A DNA stretch of 41,432 bases from Ignavibacteriota bacterium (GTDB lineage: Bacteria; Bacteroidota; Ignavibacteria; UBA10030), in assembly GCA_003142475.1 (NCBI GenBank), contig PLMK01000031.1, positions 1-41,432 of the forward strand, in the 5' to 3' direction. The notes beneath the pieces are model-generated. The model was not told the origin of the DNA. It was given only the letters and a program-made list of their open reading frames with translations, and searched no databases. Below are positions 8,723 through 18,004 of the stretch, one piece after another. A program made the position numbers and the translations under genes. The number at the start of each line of letters is the position of its first letter. Positions within the stretch are counted from its first letter, which is position 1.

Positions 8723-11557
8723 TCAACGTACCGTATAAGTGAACGTGAGTATAAAATACCTCGTCAGGACTTCATTGCGATCGTCTTCGATGTAAGAACT
8801 TGCAATTGTTCTCGAAAGGCTTTTATTTTGTCCGAGGAGATCGGCAACAGTCAATTTGATTTCTCCAGCTTGTTTAGCGAAAAGCTTTTTTGCAAGGCTC
8901 ATATTCCAGAGAATAGAATTTTGGTTGTATCCGTTGCTTTGACCGTTGTTCAACACATTAGTAATTTCATCATGAAATACCACGCCGTCCAAAAATATCC
9001 AGTTGAATCTCAGACTTGCCGTATGGGAATAATAATCGGAGTTCAGGCCGGACTGAAGTGTATTTCGACTGACCGAATAATTTCCAAGATAACTGAGTGT
9101 AAAGTCTAAATTCGGGCTGATATTGCTGCCGAGAACGCATCCCGCCGTAGAAGTGAGCGCATGAGCGATATTCGTTGCATAGTTGACGGCGCCGGGAGTT
9201 TGCGTATAGCTGACACCACCACTCAGGTTGACATTGGTTTTAATGAGATCGATAGGAAATCCGTATGTCGTGAACGAACGTACCGACCAGTATCCGCCGA
9301 AGTTTTGGGGTATCGTGAGTTGTGTGCCGGGGGATACTTTCGTTCCATCGATGACAGTGTCCCGACTCGGCGCAAATATTTCGTTGCCGATATAATCATT
9401 CGTAAATGTTGCAGAGAGCAAGAAGAAAAAGCTTCGTCCCTCTTCAGGTGTCGTAATAGAATAACGGGAGAGCAGGGTTTGTGTGTATGATTGTTTTAAA
9501 TTTGAGTTTCCGGCAGTGAGGAGCATGGGATTTAAATTATTCACGACATCCTGCAATTGCGTCACTGCAGGCGCACGGGTCGATGTCTGATAATAGACTC
9601 GAACGTTTTCATGGTTGGGCAACTTCCAATTGAACATTGCATTGGGCAGAATACTTGTAAATATTTTCCTGGTGGATGCCGAGTACGGAAAAGTCTGTGT
9701 GTTGGAAAGATATGCTTGTTGTGCTTCGACGTGCATATTAAAATTCATGGTTGAATCACTGTAACGATAACCGAAGCCTCCAGCTTGAGTCCAATATCGT
9801 GTCCCGTAGGTATTGGAAAGGGAAGGTTGAAAATTAGAATATTGCTGAGTCAGCGAATCGTATTTGTACGTGCGTGTGTCCGCCGTCCCATGGGAATAGG
9901 TGGGTTGATAATTGATTTCTAAAAGATGATTGCCGCCGATCGGTTCTGTATATATGAGGCTTGGCGCAAGCGAGATACTACTAGCCGTGCCATCTGAATA
10001 TTGAATGATTGGGGCAATCGAGTCTGGTGTTCCTGATACGGTACTGCTCAATGCATTAAGATTAGTCGAACTTTCCTTATAACTTTCACCAAATCCGATA
10101 TCAAGAGAGATTGTTCGCCCCGGCGTATCGAATTTATGCCGCAAGGTTAGATGGCCTGCAAGATTATTGCCGGTTGTTATCGTTTGGTTTTGCGTCTGCG
10201 TCTGCGAAATGGGAGTCCCGTCCGCAAGACTATTTGTGTCAATTTGAGAATTCAAAGCATGATTGTCCTGATACGCGAACTGTGGAGTAAATATAATACT
10301 GTTTGCTTTATCGATTTCATAATCCCATCGGACGCTGAATCGGTGATTATAATTCAAGCCATTGATATCTGATTGCTGATTGTATAAAGAGCTGGAATCG
10401 CTGGAATATAGATATTGGCGGTTAATATCTTGATTATTTTGATTCTTGGCCTCGTTATAAAAATAATTCATCTGAAGAAACATGCCATGCGAGATCGAAT
10501 CTGAATAATTTCCGCCGAGGAAACTTGTCGTATTGATACCCTGTTGCATACCGATGATCGATGCTCCCGTGCGCGCTGAACTGCCTGGAGTGAAGATGCC
10601 AGCGCGCGGAGCAGTACCGCTGGCGTTCCTAGATCCTCTTCTGCCTCCTCCCATGCCATAATTGCGTGATTGACCGGTCCCCGACATTACGCCGAATAGA
10701 TCCTGCATAGAAAATGCCTGCGTGTTGGTATTATTTGATGAAGCGAGAATTGTGAACCGTTGATTGCCGTTGAAAATATTGAAACTGCCGCTCGATTCAT
10801 ATCGTTCGTCGTCGCCGTACCCTGCAGCAAATTTTCCAAAATTGGACTGTGCTGTACGTGTTCGCGTAATAACATTCATTGTTTTGACATATTGTCCATC
10901 GTCGAACCCAGTGAACTGTGCTTGGTCGCTCATTTGATCGAACACCTGTATCTTTTCAACGATCTCCGCTGGGAGATTACGAATTGCAAGTGTTGGATCG
11001 TCTCCGAAAAACGGTTTTCCGTCGATCAGAACTCGCTGGACTGTTTCTCCGTTCGATTGTACAGTTCCGGTATTATCGACCGTAACGCCGGGCATCTTGG
11101 TAACCAGTTCCTCGATTGTTGCATCTGGATGCGTTTTAAATGCATTAGCATTGAATTCCGTTGTATCACCATTTTGAGCAGCAGGTGGAACCCTTCCCTC
11201 AATCGTTACTGCATCGAGGTGAATCGCTGTTTCAGTCATATTTATGGTGCCAAGGTCAATATCTGTACCGACTGCCCGAATAACTCGAATAATTTTTTTA
11301 TAACCGATTGTACTTGCTTCAAAACGGTACGTTCCTTTCCAAGTACCGTGAAAGCGAAACCCCCCACGTGCATCGGTCGGCTGCACAGAGAAATGTGTCG
11401 TATCAGGGAGGCTGTAAAGCCAAACGGGATTGCCGCTCGATGGTACGCCATCAGGAAAGCGTATGATTCCATAAATATCGGATTCCTGCGCCACAACGCG
11501 TGCCATGCTTAAGAAAAGAAAAAACAGCAGCAGATATAATTTCATTCGATAGATCAT
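8723..11557 (-). CDS. TonB-receptor-like outer-membrane beta-barrel with carboxypeptidase-regulatory-like N-domain
   Basis: This 944-residue protein has a signal peptide (LLLFFLFLSMARVVAQ), then an Ig-like CarboxypepD_reg domain at about 27-110 (IYGIIRFPDGVPSSGNPVWLYSLPDTT and GTYRFEASTIGYKK). A TonB plug-like domain follows at about 115-235 (ATIEELVTKMPGVTVDNTGTVQ, VQRVLIDGKPFFGDDPTLAIRNLPAEIVEKIQVFD). The long barrel is rich in Asn, Gln, Ser and Tyr, and ends in the aromatic-flanked strand RYFILTFTYTVR. This matches the outer-membrane barrel family common in Bacteroidota. I see no clear TonB box. Residues about 299-312 form an odd Gly/Arg insert (GMGGGRRGSR) in a predicted surface loop. The second Met (residue 5) is an alternative start. 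Substrate unknown. The Gly/Arg-rich lipoprotein gene lies upstream, 316 nt away. Confidence 0.88.
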   Translation of the reverse strand: MIYRMKLYLLLFFLFLSMARVVAQESDIYGIIRFPDGVPSSGNPVWLYSLPDTTHFSVQPTDARGGFRFHGTWKGTYRFEASTIGYKKIIRVIRAVGTDIDLGTINMTETAIHLDAVTIEGRVPPAAQNGDTTEFNANAFKTHPDATIEELVTKMPGVTVDNTGTVQSNGETVQRVLIDGKPFFGDDPTLAIRNLPAEIVEKIQVFDQMSDQAQFTGFDDGQYVKTMNVITRTRTAQSNFGKFAAGYGDDERYESSGSFNIFNGNQRFTILASSNNTNTQAFSMQDLFGVMSGTGQSRNYGMGGGRRGSRNASGTAPRAGIFTPGSSARTGASIIGMQQGINTTSFLGGNYSDSISHGMFLQMNYFYNEAKNQNNQDINRQYLYSSDSSSLYNQQSDINGLNYNHRFSVRWDYEIDKANSIIFTPQFAYQDNHALNSQIDTNSLADGTPISQTQTQNQTITTGNNLAGHLTLRHKFDTPGRTISLDIGFGESYKESSTNLNALSSTVSGTPDSIAPIIQYSDGTASSISLAPSLIYTEPIGGNHLLEINYQPTYSHGTADTRTYKYDSLTQQYSNFQPSLSNTYGTRYWTQAGGFGYRYSDSTMNFNMHVEAQQAYLSNTQTFPYSASTRKIFTSILPNAMFNWKLPNHENVRVYYQTSTRAPAVTQLQDVVNNLNPMLLTAGNSNLKQSYTQTLLSRYSITTPEEGRSFFFLLSATFTNDYIGNEIFAPSRDTVIDGTKVSPGTQLTIPQNFGGYWSVRSFTTYGFPIDLIKTNVNLSGGVSYTQTPGAVNYATNIAHALTSTAGCVLGSNISPNLDFTLSYLGNYSVSRNTLQSGLNSDYYSHTASLRFNWIFLDGVVFHDEITNVLNNGQSNGYNQNSILWNMSLAKKLFAKQAGEIKLTVADLLGQNKSLSRTIASSYIEDDRNEVLTRYFILTFTYTVR

Positions 11558-11873
11558 TGTCTTTTACCTGAAAGACTCTCATTTAGCGAAAGTTTGAATC
11601 GATTGGAATAGAAAATTATTTTCGAAACCACACTTAGTAAACGAAGCGACCGAAACATTGTTTCTGAAATTTGAAAATACGGGATGTGGATAGATTCATA
11701 GGTGAAAGAGGTTGTTTGTGAGAATTGGACATTTTGTCTTATTGGATCTTGTGTTTTTTATATATCAATCTTTTGGCATTGGCTATTCGTAGTTCTATTC
11801 CGTCCAATATAACGGGCTAGCGAGATGTGACAACTGTATTCGATGATCAAAGATAATGTTCAATGTGCAATTT
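11558..11873. other. Intergenic region upstream of the barrel gene
   Basis: This 316-nt AT-rich stretch lies between the stop of the CBM9-like lipoprotein gene (11874) and the start of the barrel gene (11557). It is long enough to hold a separate promoter for the barrel gene. A weak SD-like CAGGT lies about 11 nt before that start. I see no terminator, repeat or reading frame I would defend. Confidence 0.35.
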
Positions 11874-12719
11874 CTACTGCACAAGGTGGACACGAAGACT
11901 GAAGGAAATGGGCTCATGTTGAGTTTTTGCTTCACTGGTCCGATCTCCATTGTTCCCTCGTCCACTACCAGAATAACCACCGCTGTGTGCCCCCTCATTG
12001 CCCGCCATACTACCACCCTCTGTCGGTACGTCACCGCTCGGTGCACTGCTGCCGTGCCTTCGTCTTCCTCCGCCCCCCATACCTCCACCTTGATGCTTTC
12101 CTCCGGATGGCTTTTCGATTTTCCCCGATTCGATATTCATGCTCAAAGTGTTATCGATACCAGCTCCATAAGGTTCTTGTTTTGCTTTGCGTGGAATTTT
12201 CAATTCGAGAATAGCAAGCCCTGATGAATCACGGACTGCAGTAGTAATTCCATAATCACTTTCTGATGTTAGAATTGAACTCTGAGTTATCGCATCTTTT
12301 TCAGGCCCCAGTATCTCCATCTCAGTATGATAACCATATGAATCGACCCCTTCTACAGCTGAAGGTTTGCTCATTGGGAGAGGATAATGAATTCCAAATT
12401 TTTTCCCATGTTCAGGTTCGATCCAAACAATCATACCAGCTGTAGTCATCAGACGTGCTGTTGTTCTATCGGTCGACATAAGGCAGACATATACATTGTT
12501 TGCATCATTTTGAATTCCGACCAATAATCCATTGTCTTTGAGATCCAGCATTTTCTTTCCCTTCCATTCATCGGCACGGCCATCGACAACATATGTCCCA
12601 TTTAACATTTCGCTATTCAATTCTTTTGTCGAGGAGCATCCAGAAATGAATACGGTATGGAGTAAAGAAAATGAAAAAGCCGTCGCTTTAACATATATTC
12701 TGAATTCCCATCTTGACAT
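11874..12719 (-). CDS. Lipoprotein with CBM9-like domain and Gly/Arg-rich tail
   Basis: This 281-residue protein has a lipoprotein signal with lipobox ISGC (Cys28). The core starts with YVVDGRADEWKGKKM and continues with VGIQNDANNVYVCLMSTD and GMIVWIEPEHGKKFGIHYPL, the pattern of family-9 carbohydrate-binding (CBM9/DOMON-like) beta-sandwiches seen in many envelope proteins. From about residue 203 there is a low-complexity segment (GGGMGGGGRRRHGSS, then Ser/Gly/Asn-rich to about 262), followed by a return to ordered sequence (PISFSLRVHLVQ), probably the last strand of the sandwich. So the Gly/Arg region is an insertion into a loop rather than a simple tail. Ligand unknown. The downstream barrel protein has a similar GMGGGRRGSR insert, hinting at a functional pair. 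Minus-strand ORFs in other frames at 11795-12088 are shadows. Confidence 0.7.
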   Translation of the reverse strand: MSRWEFRIYVKATAFSFSLLHTVFISGCSSTKELNSEMLNGTYVVDGRADEWKGKKMLDLKDNGLLVGIQNDANNVYVCLMSTDRTTARLMTTAGMIVWIEPEHGKKFGIHYPLPMSKPSAVEGVDSYGYHTEMEILGPEKDAITQSSILTSESDYGITTAVRDSSGLAILELKIPRKAKQEPYGAGIDNTLSMNIESGKIEKPSGGKHQGGGMGGGGRRRHGSSAPSGDVPTEGGSMAGNEGAHSGGYSGSGRGNNGDRTSEAKTQHEPISFSLRVHLVQ

Positions 12720-12979
12720 ATGAGCCTTTTTTTGTTGAGCTGAATGGTTTTTATTTTAGATGCATTATGTGGCTATAAAGTTTAATGTAAAGTTAATCTG
12801 TTAAGAATTATTCTCATAAGATTCCATTAACCTTTTGAAGATCGCACAACATATTAAGTTGATAATGCGATAAGCATTTATTGAAAAACAAAGTCTCTCC
12901 TATAAAAAGATAGGCTCATATAACTTTAAAAGTATTGAAAAGAGTAAGATGTGCCAGATTTGCATCAAGTGAACCATAA

Positions 12980-13786
12980 TCAGCTATACATTGTTATCGG
13001 ATATATTTTTTTCACCTTGCCAATAGATATATTTTCTTCAACTATATTATTTCCGTTCTTGTAATATGAGGAATTTAAAATAATAAATAGCATCATAATC
13101 TCATTAATAATGGCTTGAATAAAAACGCGTTGATCATTATTAATTCCATCAATGGGCATAGTGCAACAAACAAGGATGTTCATATTTTTTGAATTCGATA
13201 TTAGGGTTGTAAAGTGAGAGATGTTTTGCTTTTCGATAATCATTTTATTGCTTACGTGAGGATACAGATCAGAATAGCCTTGCCTTGTTTCAAAGCACTC
13301 GCTGATAGTTCTCTGGGTGCTACTGTTAATTATTCTCATTAAAGCCCAATTTGTGTTTACAATTCCAAGGACGCGTTCACTCAGGAAACGAAATGCTTTT
13401 CTAAAGTCATTTTTGGTTTCTGGATAAGTATTCGTAGTATTAAATATTGATTTAATTTCTTCAATTTGTACATTTACTTTACCAATATAACTCAGTGAAT
13501 CGTAAAGCTTTTCATCGGTTGTCTTTTTATCATTTTTCATTTTTTTAATAAACTCTTCCTGCCGAGAAGCTTCTTGCTTGTATAATTTAAAAATCAAAAC
13601 ACTTAGAGAAAACAAAATGGCAAGAAGAATCACCTCTGCTATTTCTTCATCAATAATAATTTTTTTTGTTATGGTTACAGATCCTGTGATTAATATCGGG
13701 GTAAATATTATTACAGACGATAGAACCAAATAGATTATAAAATAGAGCGTTTGGACAACGGATGCGTGATAATATTTTATTTTCAT
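12980..13786 (-). CDS. Unknown two-helix membrane protein with coiled coil and GAF-like C-domain
   Basis: I do not recognise this gene. I place the start at the ATG at 13786 (MKIKYYHAS), preceded by AGAGAGAGA, giving 268 residues; an upstream Met would add 23. Two membrane helices are visible (about 12-34 and 50-67). They are followed by a Lys/Glu-rich coiled coil (KQEASRQEEFIKKMKNDKKTTDEKLYD) and a cytoplasmic domain with alternating helices and strands (FRFLSERVLGIVNTNWALMRIINSS ... NILVCCTMPID ... VFIQAIINEIMMLF). The overall plan resembles a membrane-anchored GAF-type sensor without an output domain, but that is inference. Its AT content is clearly higher than that of the exporter genes around it, and it stands alone, which fits recent acquisition. 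A possible weak hairpin (CCTAT/ATAGG, 12899-12914) lies downstream. Confidence 0.65.
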   Translation of the reverse strand: MKIKYYHASVVQTLYFIIYLVLSSVIIFTPILITGSVTITKKIIIDEEIAEVILLAILFSLSVLIFKLYKQEASRQEEFIKKMKNDKKTTDEKLYDSLSYIGKVNVQIEEIKSIFNTTNTYPETKNDFRKAFRFLSERVLGIVNTNWALMRIINSSTQRTISECFETRQGYSDLYPHVSNKMIIEKQNISHFTTLISNSKNMNILVCCTMPIDGINNDQRVFIQAIINEIMMLFIILNSSYYKNGNNIVEENISIGKVKKIYPITMYS

Positions 13787-13855
13787 AGAAATATCTCTCT
13801 CTGTGAAGAAGTTTCCTACTTGGGAATCGATCGGTATGTACAAAAAAAACACCAC

Positions 13856-14267
13856 CTTAGATCGCTTCCAAGCAAATGGAAGTTATATCGCGCTGATGCG
13901 CAGGCGGTGTCAACTGATTTGATAAAATCTAATATGTAACTTGAAATATAATGAACCAACACGTTTACCTCTGAGTAACAATAATTCACATAAACGGTCA
14001 TCAAGGTTCTCTATACTTTTGTCCTTTCATTTTATTGCTATTACTTATTAAAGACATCTTTTATTGAATAAAGGTTCCCTTGTACGAAATCACAAGTTGT
14101 TGCTTCTCCAGAGTATCTAACAAATTGGGATTGTCTTCTATAAGAAGTATGCGCATAGATTACTTTATTAAAGAGTACTAAAAACGATGGAAACTTCGGG
14201 ATAAGGAGAAGTCCATCTTCTTTCTCTGTGAAGAACAGGCTGAAAATGGACTTCATTCTTGAGGGCG
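13856..14267. other. Intergenic region downstream of macB
   Basis: This stretch of about 410 nt lies between the macB-like stop (14268) and the unknown membrane protein. It contains a 71-codon minus-strand frame (14041-14256) beginning 11 nt after the macB stop, but it has no ribosome site and no recognisable features, so I do not call it. The promoter for the membrane-protein gene should be near its right side relative to 13786. No terminator is obvious. Confidence 0.35.
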
Positions 14268-15485
14268 TTATTCATATCTCAAAGCATCGATGGGATTCAG
14301 CATTGCCGCTTTTCTCGCCGGATAAAACCCAAAGAATATCCCAATTGCAATAGAAAATCCGAAGGAAAGAATAATCGAGAATGCCGTTACAATAGTTGGC
14401 CATTTCGCAATACTCGATATGATCGATGAACCGGCAACGCCAATTATAATTCCAACAATACCACCTAATAGACTTAACACCAGCGCTTCAATAAGAAATT
14501 GTGTAAGGATATCTCTGCTTCGTGCACCAATAGACATCCGGATTCCAATTTCGCGAGTTCGTTCTGTAACAGATACAAGCATAATGTTCATAATACCAAT
14601 GCCGCCAACAAGCAATGAGACCGATGCAATGCTTGCAAGAAGTATTGTAAGAACATCTGTGGTTGCTGTTGCTGTTGCCGCGAGGTCGGTTTGGTTACGA
14701 ATTGTGAAATCGTCCGGATCGTATGGTTGAATTTTATGTCTCATGCGCAGAAGCTCGGAGATTTGTGTTTGAGCAACACTAATATCATTCAGACTCGTTG
14801 CGGAGACAAGGATAAACCTTAAATTCGGCCAATGAGAAAGTCTTCGTATGACAGTGGTATATGGTGCAAGAATCACATCATCTTGATCTTGACCCATTGC
14901 ATTCTGTCCTTTTTTCGTCAGCACGCCGACAACCTTAAAGGGGACACTTCGTATGCGAACAGTTTGATCAACCGGACTTGATTCGGGAAAAAGATTATCG
15001 GCAACCGTTCTTCCTAATATGCAGACTTTTGCCGCTGCCTTGACATCTTGATCGGTAAAAAAATCTCCGTATTCTATCGGCCATTGACGTATCTCAAGAT
15101 AGTCGGTACCGACACCTTGAATACTTGTTGACCAATTAAGATTGCCTGCAATAACCTGACCTCCGGCTGCTGAACCTGGAGAAAGGTACTGAACAGCTGG
15201 GCATTCTCTTCCAATAGCGAGCGCATCATCTTCTGTGAGAGTTGTCGCCGAACCCGCTGCAGTTCTTACTCCTGCTTGTTGTTGGGCACCAGGAAATACC
15301 ATAAGCACATTTGTGCCCAAAGCTGCAATTTGTTCTTTCACAGAATATTCAGCACCCTGACCAATGGCAAGCATCGCTATAACAGCCCCAACACCGATAA
15401 TGATTCCGAGCATAGTGAGAAATGACCGCATCTTATTGCGTTGCAATGCTCTGAACGCTGAAAGAAGAATATTTAAAATCTTCAT
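14268..15485 (-). CDS. macB: MacB-like ABC exporter permease (FtsX family)
   Basis: This 405-residue permease half of a split MacB exporter has a cytoplasmic start (ALQRNKMRSFLTMLGIIIGVGAVIAML, TM1) and a large periplasmic MacB_PCD domain (about 45-270; contains VIAGNLNWSTSIQGVGTDY and ILGRTVADNLFPES). Three C-terminal helices follow around LLASIASVSLLVGGIGIMNIMLVSVTERTREIGIRMSIGAR, the FtsX signature, and it ends in FGFYPARKAAMLNPIDALRYE. Mechanotransmission permeases of this type pair with a periplasmic MacA adaptor and TolC to move peptides, siderophores or lipoproteins from the periplasm. The start overlaps the ATPase stop by 4 nt, so the three exporter genes are translationally coupled. 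Confidence 0.93.
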   Translation of the reverse strand: MKILNILLSAFRALQRNKMRSFLTMLGIIIGVGAVIAMLAIGQGAEYSVKEQIAALGTNVLMVFPGAQQQAGVRTAAGSATTLTEDDALAIGRECPAVQYLSPGSAAGGQVIAGNLNWSTSIQGVGTDYLEIRQWPIEYGDFFTDQDVKAAAKVCILGRTVADNLFPESSPVDQTVRIRSVPFKVVGVLTKKGQNAMGQDQDDVILAPYTTVIRRLSHWPNLRFILVSATSLNDISVAQTQISELLRMRHKIQPYDPDDFTIRNQTDLAATATATTDVLTILLASIASVSLLVGGIGIMNIMLVSVTERTREIGIRMSIGARSRDILTQFLIEALVLSLLGGIVGIIIGVAGSSIISSIAKWPTIVTAFSIILSFGFSIAIGIFFGFYPARKAAMLNPIDALRYE

Positions 15486-16273
15486 GCCGCTTCCTCCTCT
15501 TCATCATCGATCATCGGCATCTCTTTGATCACCTCGGAAGCAATATTTGGACTGCTGTTGATCTTGTCTGTTTTAATTTTACCATCTCGAAATATGATAT
15601 GTCGTTTCGCGAACGTTGCAATATCTGGTTCATGCGTTACAAGAATTACTGTAATGCCGTGATTGTTCAGCTCCTGGAATATACCCATAACTTCAACACT
15701 TGTTCGACTATCCAAATTACCGGTTGGCTCATCGGCGAGAATAATACTCGGATCATTCACCAACGACCGTGCAATTGCGACACGTTGCTGTTGACCGCCG
15801 GAAAGCTGGTTCGGATAATGATGGATTCTATCTCCAAGGCCGACTCTTTCGAGCGCCTCAGTCGCTTTTTGTTTTCGAGTTTTATTCGAAGTCGCGCCAT
15901 ATAGCAATGGGAGTTCCACATTTTCCAATGCTGAGGTGCGTGAAAGAAGATTGAATCCTTGAAATACAAATCCAATTTTTTTATTGCGTATCGCGGCAAG
16001 CTCATCTCTGGATAATTTACCGACATCGATACCCTCAAGGACATACGATCCCTTCGTTGGTTTATCAAGGCAACCCAAAATATTCATAAATGTGGATTTG
16101 CCGGAGCCGGAAGCTCCCATGATAGCAACGAACTCACCTTTTGAGACATTGACCGATATTCCGCGAAGCGCGTGTACATCAACCTCGCCAAGTTGATAGA
16201 CTTTGGTCAGGTGCTCTATCTGTATAAGAGTTCCGTTTAAATTCACGGAAGATGTGGGGAGCTTGGACGTCAT
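15482..16273 (-). CDS. MacB/LolD-type ABC transporter ATPase
   Basis: This 263-residue nucleotide-binding subunit carries Walker [10 protein letters not shown] (about 53-61), Q-loop [22 protein letters not shown], signature [15 protein letters not shown] (about 158-172), Walker [14 protein letters not shown] and the H-loop VTHEPD. This is the LolD/MacB/FtsE subgroup that energises FtsX-type permeases. The N-terminus has about 15 extra residues and the C-terminus ends in an acidic tail ([10 protein letters not shown]). In E. coli MacB the ATPase and permease are one chain; here they are separate genes overlapping by 4 nt, and the upstream adaptor also overlaps by 4 nt. Confidence 0.95.
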   Translation of the reverse strand: MTSKLPTSSVNLNGTLIQIEHLTKVYQLGEVDVHALRGISVNVSKGEFVAIMGASGSGKSTFMNILGCLDKPTKGSYVLEGIDVGKLSRDELAAIRNKKIGFVFQGFNLLSRTSALENVELPLLYGATSNKTRKQKATEALERVGLGDRIHHYPNQLSGGQQQRVAIARSLVNDPSIILADEPTGNLDSRTSVEVMGIFQELNNHGITVILVTHEPDIATFAKRHIIFRDGKIKTDKINSSPNIASEVIKEMPMIDDEEEEAA

Positions 16274-17790
16274 CGGAAGCCGCCTCCGCCGCCGGGACGT
16301 TGCTGACTTTGACCTTGACTTGTGAGAGGACTCTGTACCTGTTGAGCTGTTGCGCCGTTGTTAGAAGTTGCACCGAGCACTATTTGATCGCCCGGTTTTA
16401 ATCTCATCGAATTTATTTCGGTGTATCGTCCGTCGTTCAATCCGGTTCTGACAAAAACAGATTCAAGCAATCCATTTGATTTCAAAACCCATACTTTTCC
16501 TTTTCCAGATTGATGGGAAGGAATATATGCACTTTTCTGGTACTCGGGATAATTTGAAACAACACCGAAATCAGATGCACCTCCAGATACTTTGAATTTT
16601 GGTTTACTCAAAGTGGTGGGTGTAATTCTTGGAGACATTTTACCAGCGAACATCTTTTGCATTTCACCACGTAAATCCTCCGGACTTAACTTACCGCCAT
16701 GCGCCGACTGAATTGAGTCTCTGAGAACTCGGAAATGTAACCTGTCTGCTGGTAATGGCCCTGATGAGCTGTCTTCAGCAAGCGAAGAGCTGCCCGATCT
16801 TGAAGAGTCTGTTATATTTTCCCCTCTTCCCATAAAACCACTTCGCGCGGAACCAGCACCTGTTGTATCAATAATATCTGTCGCCGGCTGAAATCGTAAA
16901 GCCATATTCGAGACTTTCATAACATTGCTCGCGCTTGCAACAAGTATTTTAACATTTGCTGTCATTCCCGGCATAAGCTTCAATTGATCATTTTGAACGT
17001 CTATGATGACAATATAATTCACAACATTTTGTATGGACTGGGGAGCAAGCCTGATCTGTGAGACCATTCCTGAAAACGTCTCATCAGAATAAGCATCAAC
17101 GGTAAAAGTTGCCGGCTGACCAATACTTATCCTGCCAACATCAGATTCATCAACCGTGGTTTGAACCTGCATTTTCTTCAGATCGTTTGCAATCGTAAAT
17201 AATGTTGGAGAGGAGAAACTCGCCGCCACTGTTTGACCGATATTGACTGCACGATTGATCACGACACCATCGATAGGCGCATAAATCGTCGCGTAGGCCA
17301 AATTGATTTTTGCCCTGTCGAGCGCAGCTTCTGCAGATTTCAAGTTGGCTTCATTTGATTCCTTCGTTGTCAAAGCTGCATCATAATTGAGCTGTGAATC
17401 GAGCCCGCGATCAAGCAGTACTTTCTCTCGGTCAAAGTTCCTTTTGCTGTCTGCATACTGTGCTTTTGCCTTATCAAGATTTGCGTCGGCATCTTTTACC
17501 GCTTGGACAAGAAAGGTTGAATCTATTTGTGCGATGAGCTGTCCTTTTTTCACAATAGAGTTGAAGTCCGCATAAAGCTTAGCAATGATCCCCGAAACCT
17601 GTGTACCAACATCAACACTAATAACAGCATTAATAGTGCCGGTTGCCGTCACAAAAACTGTAAGGTCTCCTTGCGTGACTTTATCAAATCGGAAATTGTA
17701 GCTCTGACTCTTGTTTCTTGCAAAGAGTAAAATTACTCCGATAACTATTACAACAATGATCGAACCATAGATTAAGAATGACTTTTTCAT
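16270..17790 (-). CDS. macA: MacA-like periplasmic adaptor with long Ser/Gly-rich insert
   Basis: This 506-residue adaptor has an N-terminal anchor helix (SFLIYGSIIVVIVIGVILLFA), lipoyl halves (VDVGTQVSGIIAKLYADFNSIVKKGQLIAQID and INLAYATIYAPIDGVVINRAVNIGQTV), a helical hairpin between them and a barrel domain (IANDLKKMQVQTTVDESDVGRI). MacA proteins are usually 370-400 residues. The excess is an insert of roughly 115 residues (about 300-415), rich in Ser, Gly and Asp (GAGSARSGFMGRGENITDSS, SGSSSLAEDSSSG), inside the membrane-proximal domain, plus a Gly-rich tail (RPGGGGGFR). The SD AAGGG lies 6 nt before the start. It heads the macA-ATPase-permease operon; a nested hairpin is present 59-95 nt upstream. 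Confidence 0.92.
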   Translation of the reverse strand: MKKSFLIYGSIIVVIVIGVILLFARNKSQSYNFRFDKVTQGDLTVFVTATGTINAVISVDVGTQVSGIIAKLYADFNSIVKKGQLIAQIDSTFLVQAVKDADANLDKAKAQYADSKRNFDREKVLLDRGLDSQLNYDAALTTKESNEANLKSAEAALDRAKINLAYATIYAPIDGVVINRAVNIGQTVAASFSSPTLFTIANDLKKMQVQTTVDESDVGRISIGQPATFTVDAYSDETFSGMVSQIRLAPQSIQNVVNYIVIIDVQNDQLKLMPGMTANVKILVASASNVMKVSNMALRFQPATDIIDTTGAGSARSGFMGRGENITDSSRSGSSSLAEDSSSGPLPADRLHFRVLRDSIQSAHGGKLSPEDLRGEMQKMFAGKMSPRITPTTLSKPKFKVSGGASDFGVVSNYPEYQKSAYIPSHQSGKGKVWVLKSNGLLESVFVRTGLNDGRYTEINSMRLKPGDQIVLGATSNNGATAQQVQSPLTSQGQSQQRPGGGGGFR

Positions 17791-17848
17791 GATGAACCCT
17801 TAAAAAATTATCAAATAATAATCTTGCATTATCTTTAATATTAGACGA

Positions 17849-17885
17849 ATCCTAAAGCAAATAGTTTTTAACTATAGATTAGGAT
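17849..17885. promoter_or_regulatory. Nested inverted repeat upstream of macA
   Basis: Outer arms ATCCTAA (17849-17855) and TTAGGAT (17879-17885) enclose inner arms ATAGTT (17861-17866) and AACTAT (17870-17875). The element lies 59-95 nt upstream of the macA start, within its promoter or 5' leader. It could be an operator or an RNA hairpin; I recognise no known site. Confidence 0.35.
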
Positions 17886-18004
17886 ATAAACAAAATTCGA
17901 GGACTGAAGGTTTCACTCGCTTCGGTTAATATTAGGTAACAGATTAGAAAATGGTGTTATTTTGTGTTTTGAAAAGACAACTTTTTATACTTAAGTTTGT
18001 ATTT

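Noticed and set aside
10760-11512. 250-codon plus-strand frame
   Set aside because: It lies opposite the well-supported plug and N-domain of the outer-membrane barrel gene; Cys/Ile-rich nonsense composition typical of an antisense shadow.
14041-14256. 71-codon minus-strand frame just after the macB stop
   Set aside because: No ribosome site, unremarkable composition and no recognisable motif; kept only as a remark in the gap entry.
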